Part shown: in pieces, positions 58,601 to 64,000 of the stretch | Layout: each line of letters begins with the position of its first letter | Numbering within the stretch: position 1 is the first letter of the stretch | Source of the DNA: Melitaea cinxia | Taxonomy: Eukaryota; Arthropoda; Insecta; Lepidoptera; Nymphalidae | DNA: 64,000 nucleotides | Assembly: GCF_905220565.1 (NCBI RefSeq) | Contig: NC_059398.1 | Location: forward strand, 11,491,210 to 11,555,209 | Direction of reading: 5' to 3' | Notes under the pieces: generated by a model | The model's input: the letters and a program-made list of their open reading frames with translations, nothing else | Database searches by the model: none | Told to the model about the DNA's origin: nothing | Translations under genes and position numbers: made by a program

Positions 58601-60355
58601 AGTAATCATTCATATTTATTAATTTACATTTTAACTGTTGCTCGTAGTTTGATTAATGACAGTGATTTTGAGTTTATGGATTGATATTTTCAATATTATG
58701 TATTTATGTTTCAGGATACTTATTTAGGAGGGTATCGAATACCAAAAGGAACTATGGTGGTACCTCTTCAATGGGCTATTCATATGGATCCTAATGTTTG
58801 GGAGAGTCCTTACGATTTTAGACCGAGTAGATGGATTGATGAAGAAGGCAATTTATTGAAGCCTCCTGAATTCATACCTTTTCAAACTGGTTTGTATTAA
58901 AATTTTGTAAGCAGAATAAAAAATGACAAATTGTTAAAAAATCGACGCTCTGAGGAGATGAGTGGATGATGTGTAATCATCCACTTTGGGTGGAAAACGA
59001 ACGCGTAATTCTTGACGTTGATAGAGATTTTCATAGTACTAGAGAACTTATTACCTTAAGAAAAACAGTAAGCTAATAATATTATTTTTTTACTTTTCAT
59101 GAAAAAAAAAATTGCAAAATAGTTTGATAAGGATCATGATAAGGATGAGGAGTCCGATTAGGACAAAAAAGGACTTTGATAAGAATCGTAACACCGAATC
59201 CTGATAACATCATAGTTTTTAAAAAATCAAATAAAAAGAATGGCAAAAAAGCCCGGTTTACTTTTTGAGAAACGAATTTAATCTCCTTTCCTCATTTAAT
59301 ATCCTTTATACATAGTGTTGGTCGGATCTACAATTATGAAGATACAATCGATGATAGACTAAAGTTCATTGGTCTGATTGCGGTAGGGCACAGCGGGGAA
59401 TAACTTAATCCTATCTGGAGCAGTCCAACTGCAGAAGCATCTTAACGTTACAGAAGATTACAGTCACATAATTGGATCTTTTTGGGATACGTTGTGCAGA
59501 CGGGAGAGTTGGGGTTTGCAAAGCGTTTGTTATTTTCTTGGTACTGCAGTCGTATATAAGTTGTAACCTCTTTTTTCCACCTTAGTGATATAAAAAATGT
59601 TCGTAGCACTTGCCCATGCTCGGTTTACTACTCTGGCAGATTTAGATAATTTCTTTATAAAATGTTAAAAAAATCTCGTGTTGCGGTGTTTGTAGTTAAA
59701 CTCCTCCGAAACGGCGTGACCGATTCTCATGAAATTTTGTGTCCATATTGGGTAGGTCTGAGAATCGAACAATATCTATTTTTCATAGCCCAAGTTATAA
59801 GGGGAGGAGGGGGGGATTAAGGGGCTTTATAACATATATGGCAAAACATCGTTTGCGGGGTCAGCTAGTATATATATGTGGTATATTCGTTTTCGTACTA
59901 CGCAATACCTACAAAACTTATCCAGATTTCATTTTCACAATTGTGATTGTAAACGTATAACTTACGGTGGTGTATTCTGGTATGCAATGCATTATTATCA
60001 TCTTAATCACTAAACATTTTAGATAGAATAGAGAAATCTCATTGATCTGGTAAATTTATAAAATTTAGTAATAGCATACCAAACATCTAAATGAATTATG
60101 ATAGTAAGTTTTTCATATGTACAAAAATATGTATGGAAAAATAAGATGATTAATTAACTAATTTTTCTTGTAGGTAAGCGCATGTGTCCAGGAGATGAGC
60201 TCTCTCGTATGATATCAGTCGGACTAATAGCACGGCTCTTTCGTTCATTTCGAATATCTTTGGCCTCTAAACCTCCAACAGACGGTGAAATGCAAGGAAA
60301 AGTTGGTGTTACTTTGTCAGCTCCCGAAGTTTTATTTAGTTGTGAAGCTCTGTAA
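55628..60355 (+). CDS. phm: Cytochrome P450 CYP306A1, ecdysteroid 25-hydroxylase
   Basis: CYP306A1 (phantom, a Halloween gene) performs 25-hydroxylation of the ecdysteroid precursor in the endoplasmic reticulum of prothoracic gland cells. I place seven exons: 55,628-55,946; 56,024-56,169; 57,664-57,863; 57,935-58,385; 58,451-58,597; 58,715-58,889; 60,174-60,355. All introns are GT-AG and all phases agree, giving 539 residues. Visible marks: an N-terminal membrane anchor with a Pro-rich hinge (LPPGPW), the oxygen-binding I-helix AGLDTT (349-354), the K-helix ETQR (403-406), and the haem-binding FQTGKRMCPG (477-486) with Cys484 as iron ligand. The haem motif is split after Gly480's first base by a 1.28-kb intron. 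The segment GIICAEGALWKDQRKLITSW is typical of CYP306A1. It converges with CYP18A1. No frame damage is seen, so it is probably functional. Confidence 0.93.
56340..56725 (+). repeat. GAAGTCGGTT-family repeat in CYP306A1 intron 2
   Basis: It opens ATTGTGTTTGCTCGCAAACG and AACCGACTTCAATTACATCG. It then carries TCAAAGATTACTCAAAAAGT, GGTACACCCAGTAAAAAGTT, CCATCATCAGATCCTGGTTT and TTATCAAAATCGGTACATCC. It seems to fuse with a second partial copy after 56,700. Confidence 0.7.
56876..57085 (+). mobile_element. Helitron-like element (5'-truncated) in CYP306A1 intron 2
   Basis: It starts at a (GTCT)n run (about 56,881-56,899), then TTTGTTCCGGCCAATCTCTG, and ends GCGGGCACAGCTAG (CTAG 57,082-57,085) before T. 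The terminal TCTATACAAAT half seen at 32,564 is absent. Confidence 0.7.
59660..59868 (+). mobile_element. Helitron-like short element in CYP306A1 intron 6
   Basis: It runs from about AAAATCTCGTGTTGCGGTG to GCGGGGTCAGCTAG (CTAG 59,865-59,868), followed by T. Just before the end, GCAAA and TTTGC form a 5-bp hairpin around ACATCG. It accounts for part of the unusually long last intron. Confidence 0.7.
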
Positions 60356-60397
60356 TAACTTTCTAGCAATTGTATAATATATTTTTTTTTATCTTGA

Positions 60398-60403
60398 AAT
60401 AAA
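60398..60403 (+). promoter_or_regulatory. Polyadenylation signal of CYP306A1
   Basis: AATAAA, 43 bp after the stop codon, on the coding strand. This implies a very short 3' UTR. Confidence 0.6.
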
Positions 60404-61194
60404 TTTTCATACTTGTTATATTCAACATTAAAATTATTATTGAGATACTACTTAGAACATTTGTATTATTGTTTACTAGCGCATGTAATAAACATATTTT
60501 TATTTTATTTTTGTTTCAAGGAAAGGAACGTGAAATCAATAAGCTATTCAATAGATGGGAGAAATGAAAAGGTAGTATTTAAAAAAAAACCTTAACATTT
60601 ATTTTAAAATACAATTTTATAATCTATTTTCATGAAGCAGCATTTACAAAGCGAGTTAAAGATGTACATTCATCGTTTTGTTTTAAAAAGCAACTTGGTT
60701 GCACACAATGTCGTTAAGAATATGTAAGATAAAACATTATTTTAAATATTGTTAAGTTATGTAATGTAATGATATACTTATAGCGACAAATGTTACCGCT
60801 CTTAGACTAGTTGCTGGTTTTTACGCTACCATGGAATGTTACTTAGTATATTACTCATGATAGGTACGTATTTAGCTACAAATATAAAATGAACACTTAC
60901 AAACCTTAAACAAATACTACTAACTCTCACATGAGATCTCACACAACAAGCTACACTAACAAGTAGTACCTACGAATAAATAACGTTTTACAATGTATAT
61001 TTATTTTGGTATAGGAAACTAGAGCTTAAATGTAAGTGAACTAACTACATTTCTATACGAAACTCTTTAATTAGATCCATACAAGTCACACCGATCTCAT
61101 AGATCGATAATCAACACATAATACTGAAATTATATAATCGACAATCTCAACGATGGGAATTTCAGTATACCTAAAATAAAGTTCGCTTTAATAT
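60404..61194. other. Spacer between the convergent P450 genes
   Basis: AT-rich, with no coding frame or recognised repeat. Both genes' 3' ends face it. Confidence 0.5.
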
Positions 61195-61200
61195 TTTATT
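61195..61200 (-). promoter_or_regulatory. Polyadenylation signal of CYP18A1
   Basis: TTTATT on the plus strand is AATAAA on the minus strand, 142 bp beyond the CYP18A1 stop. Confidence 0.5.
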
Positions 61201-61341
61201 GAACACTTTATGCACAGCCTCGACATTTACCTTAGCAATGTCGTTAATTACTAATAACTAAATTAATTTGTTATCGATGCGCTCTAAAACGAGTGATCAT
61301 GGAATACTGGTGGGTATGTTGTGGTAATGTGACTGATGCGC

Positions 61342-63710
61342 TTAGTGCGCGCCGACATGGCGCAAGTGCAGGTGATCGTGCAGGACCACTGCAGGCGGAA
61401 CGGGTGGGGCGCGTGGTACAAACATAACATCAAATTTTTGCGGTGAGATTGTGGCACCAACGGTGCCTTCAAGAGAGGGTGGTGCTGCGTCCGGCTCTAT
61501 TTGTAAATCGAATTGATGCATCATACTCGCAAAGAACATGAATAGTTCCATTCGAGCTAAAACGTCACCAAGGCACATGCGTCGTCCAACTCCAAAAGGC
61601 ATGAAATATTCTGGGCGTTTAATTTTTCCACTCTCGTCTATAAATCTACTTGGGTTGAATGTGTTAGGTTCATCCCATAAATTTGGGTCCATGTGCACAC
61701 AATTAATGAGTGGCACGACTTGTGAACCCGCCGGAATTCTGTAGCCATTAAGATTCACATCTCTAAAAAAATATATATTTTATTAGTTTTTTAGTCTCCC
61801 AAATAAACATTAATAATAAATTACAAAAAATTTAACAAATTACAATAAAATTTAACAAATTACAACGAAATAAAAAGGATATATAAAACTTACTTCGTAG
61901 GTGAATGTGTAGTTGCTAAGGGGACAATACTGGACATGCGCAATGTTTCAAGTATTGTAGTTTCTGTGTAAGGAAGATTTGGCATATCTTCAATTGTAGG
62001 CAGTCGTTCACGACCGATGACAGTATCTATTTCTTCTTGAACACGCCTCTTAACATCAGGGTTTCGTAGCATGAAGACAATCATCCACAACAAAGATGAT
62101 TTAATTGTTTCCATACCAGCAGAAAACAAATCTCCAAGAATTTGCTTAAGTTGTAATTCTAAAAAAAAACATTAATTATTATTATATATTACGTCTAAGG
62201 AACATTATTTAAACATCAATGAATTATTACTTAACATCAATTAATTCATAACACTTACCATGATCTCTTCCTTCAAATAAGTCTCCTTCTTTTCCTTCAA
62301 GTTTTGCTTTTTCAATTTCGATCAAATAAACGTCAATTAGATCTCTGACATTATTCGCATCAAGAGTATTGCGATGTTCATCAATCAGTTTTTGGTAAAA
62401 ATCAAACATTTCTTCTCGATTTTGTGCTACCTTTTCTTGAATTAATGCTTTTCCAGGCAGATACTGTAAATAATTAGTTGTGTTAAGGTTTTCGTGTAAA
62501 ATAATATAAAGCCACATTTTACAGTGATTTTAATAAAAAAATCTTACATTATAAAGTGGTATATATTCTCCGTAGTGAATTTCTCCAAATAACCTCATGC
62601 CTTCATCAATTAAATGATTAAGTCTTGTAAATCGTGTGTCGCCGTGACTGAAGCGAACAGACATAGTGATACCGCAGATTACATTTGATACGCCCAGAGC
62701 CAGTAGCGGGTTTGGATCTATCGACTTGCCTCCCGTTCTTTGCAGGTTCGCAATCAGATCATGAACTTCATTCTAGTGGCAAAATTATATTTGTTAGCGT
62801 TATAATTATATCAAAAGAAATCATAGAACTAATCTTATTTTATAGTAATAAATACGATTTATACCTTGATACGGCCTTCCATTATTTTTTTGCCATTGCC
62901 CATGTAAGTCATGCCAAATTCACGTAATTTTTCATGCAAGAATCGACGTTGGCTTTTCCAAAGACGACCCTCACTATTGATGATACCTGTACATAGAGAG
63001 GAAGTGAGGACTATGTACGTAGGCGTTGCCTTACGGCTACGGGTGAGATAGCGGGACGTCCCATGCGCATGTGGTTGCATGGCATGCATGCGGTGGATAT
63101 ATTATTATATATCAATATATATATTACTTAAAATTACTTATATATATTCAATTATGCAATGTACATATATATTTATATGTACATTGGATAGATAGCTCAA
63201 TCATTTATGATACTGATATATTTATATGTTTATCTATTATATTTTAAAACAGAGAGGAAAAAATTATTTCGTTAAAAAGCTATTTTCCTTATTTATTTTA
63301 CATAGCAAAAGTTTTTAGTATTTACCCAGTCCATTCAAAATGTGCATCAATGGAGTGCTAGGACGACCCGTGAACTCTTCCCGGCGAAACGCTTCTCTGA
63401 TTAACTTATAGTCACTCATCACAATCGTTAGCTGGTTTCCAAGACGGGCGGAGAATACGGCACCATAGTTTCTAGCAAGCTCCAAAAATGTTTTGTGACG
63501 AACTCCGAGGAAAGGCAGATAACCAACGACGGGTGGACTCCATGGCCCAGGCGGCAATTTACGGATTTCACGAACGAAGTTAATCAGCTGCTTTGCCAAA
63601 AACATAGCGCCAAGGGTCAGCAGCAATAGCAGTGTTGTACGCGAAGAACAGTAGCTCACCATTTGCCACAAACCCCACAATAATTTAGAGTTTGTCAGCA
63701 TTGTTACCAT
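61342..63710 (-). CDS. Cyp18a1: Cytochrome P450 CYP18A1, ecdysteroid 26-hydroxylase
   Basis: CYP18A1 inactivates ecdysteroids by 26-hydroxylation (and further oxidation); in flies its expression is induced by the hormone. Six exons on the minus strand: 63,710-63,326; 62,986-62,865; 62,772-62,548; 62,463-62,259; 62,158-61,894; 61,762-61,342. All junctions are GT-AG with consistent phases, giving 540 residues. Visible are a hydrophobic anchor (about 25-42), the hinge LPPGPW, the I-helix FSAGMET (324-330; Glu instead of the usual Asp, with FSAGMET typical of CYP18A1), the K-helix ETLR (383-386) and the haem motif FGVGRRMCLG (457-466) with Cys464. The C-terminus ends in a His-rich tail (residues 529-540). 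A second ATG at codon 4 could also serve as start. The gene appears intact. Confidence 0.93.
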
Positions 63711-64000
63711 TTTGAAACTTTAGTTGTATATTCGTTACAAAGTGTTTATTTATAATCAACTAAACATAACATTAGTGCACGGAGTATAAATCGCGACGAT
63801 GCAGTGTCCTGAACACTATAATCGTATACCGCGTGCGACTGTTGTCTGCGCACTGGCGCGATGCTGGCGTGGCCTTGCGAATAAATACGCGCGGGTGGCG
63901 CGCGCGCAGGCTCGTCCCACCGGCACTCCTCTCTCCGCGGCTTTTCCGATGGCCGGTTTGCTACGGCGCGCGTAGCATTTACGCCGTAGAGGTACTTTTG
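63711..64000 (-). promoter_or_regulatory. Probable promoter region of CYP18A1
   Basis: The last 200 bp turn strongly GC- and CpG-rich (from about 63,820). On the minus strand there is TATAAATA (63,747-63,754), rather close to the ATG, and TATTTATT near 63,880 as an alternative. CAAGGCCA (63,870-63,877, minus strand) is one base short of the FTZ-F1 consensus YCAAGGYCR. No start site can be fixed from sequence. The region is cut by the window end. Confidence 0.45.

Overview
This is a stretch of AT-rich nuclear DNA from a moth or butterfly (Lepidoptera). Three things point there: two cytochrome P450 genes of the ecdysteroid pathway with insect-type short GT-AG introns, a dense load of repeats of lepidopteran type (tRNA-derived SINEs, short Helitrons ending in CTAG, old non-LTR retrotransposons), and short GC-rich islands in AT-rich DNA. 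The species cannot be named from the sequence.

Layout. (1) 193-1962, minus strand: an intronless gene for a zinc metalloprotease-like protein of the YIL108W/Metallopep family, with a GC-rich island just upstream at 2146-2400. (2) About 2.9-53.7 kb: a gene desert in which I can support no host protein-coding exon. It holds fragments of at least three non-LTR retrotransposons (3.8-4.4, 15.4-17.0 and 47.9-50.9 kb), many Helitron-like elements, several SINE or LINE-tail families, a dispersed repeat with inverted GAAGTCGGTT ends, an odd GACC-rich palindromic repeat cluster (40.5-41.3 kb), and about ten GC-rich islands that may be regulatory. (3) 55,628-60,355, plus strand: CYP306A1 (phantom), 7 exons, 539 aa, ecdysteroid 25-hydroxylase. 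(4) 61,342-63,710, minus strand: CYP18A1, 6 exons, 540 aa, ecdysteroid 26-hydroxylase. The two P450 genes converge, with stop codons about 1 kb apart, and a GC-rich probable promoter of CYP18A1 fills the right edge.

How the genes work together: CYP306A1 acts in making ecdysone, and CYP18A1 inactivates ecdysteroids and is known to be hormone-induced. A synthesis gene and a breakdown gene for the same hormone therefore sit side by side. In the desert left of this pair I found two sites that match the inverted-repeat ecdysone-response-element consensus in full (18,541-18,553 and 29,100-29,112) and two FTZ-F1-type half sites 20 bp apart (35,975-36,002). If these prove functional, the desert would be a long-range, hormone-responsive regulatory domain of the P450 pair. 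That is an inference from sequence alone.
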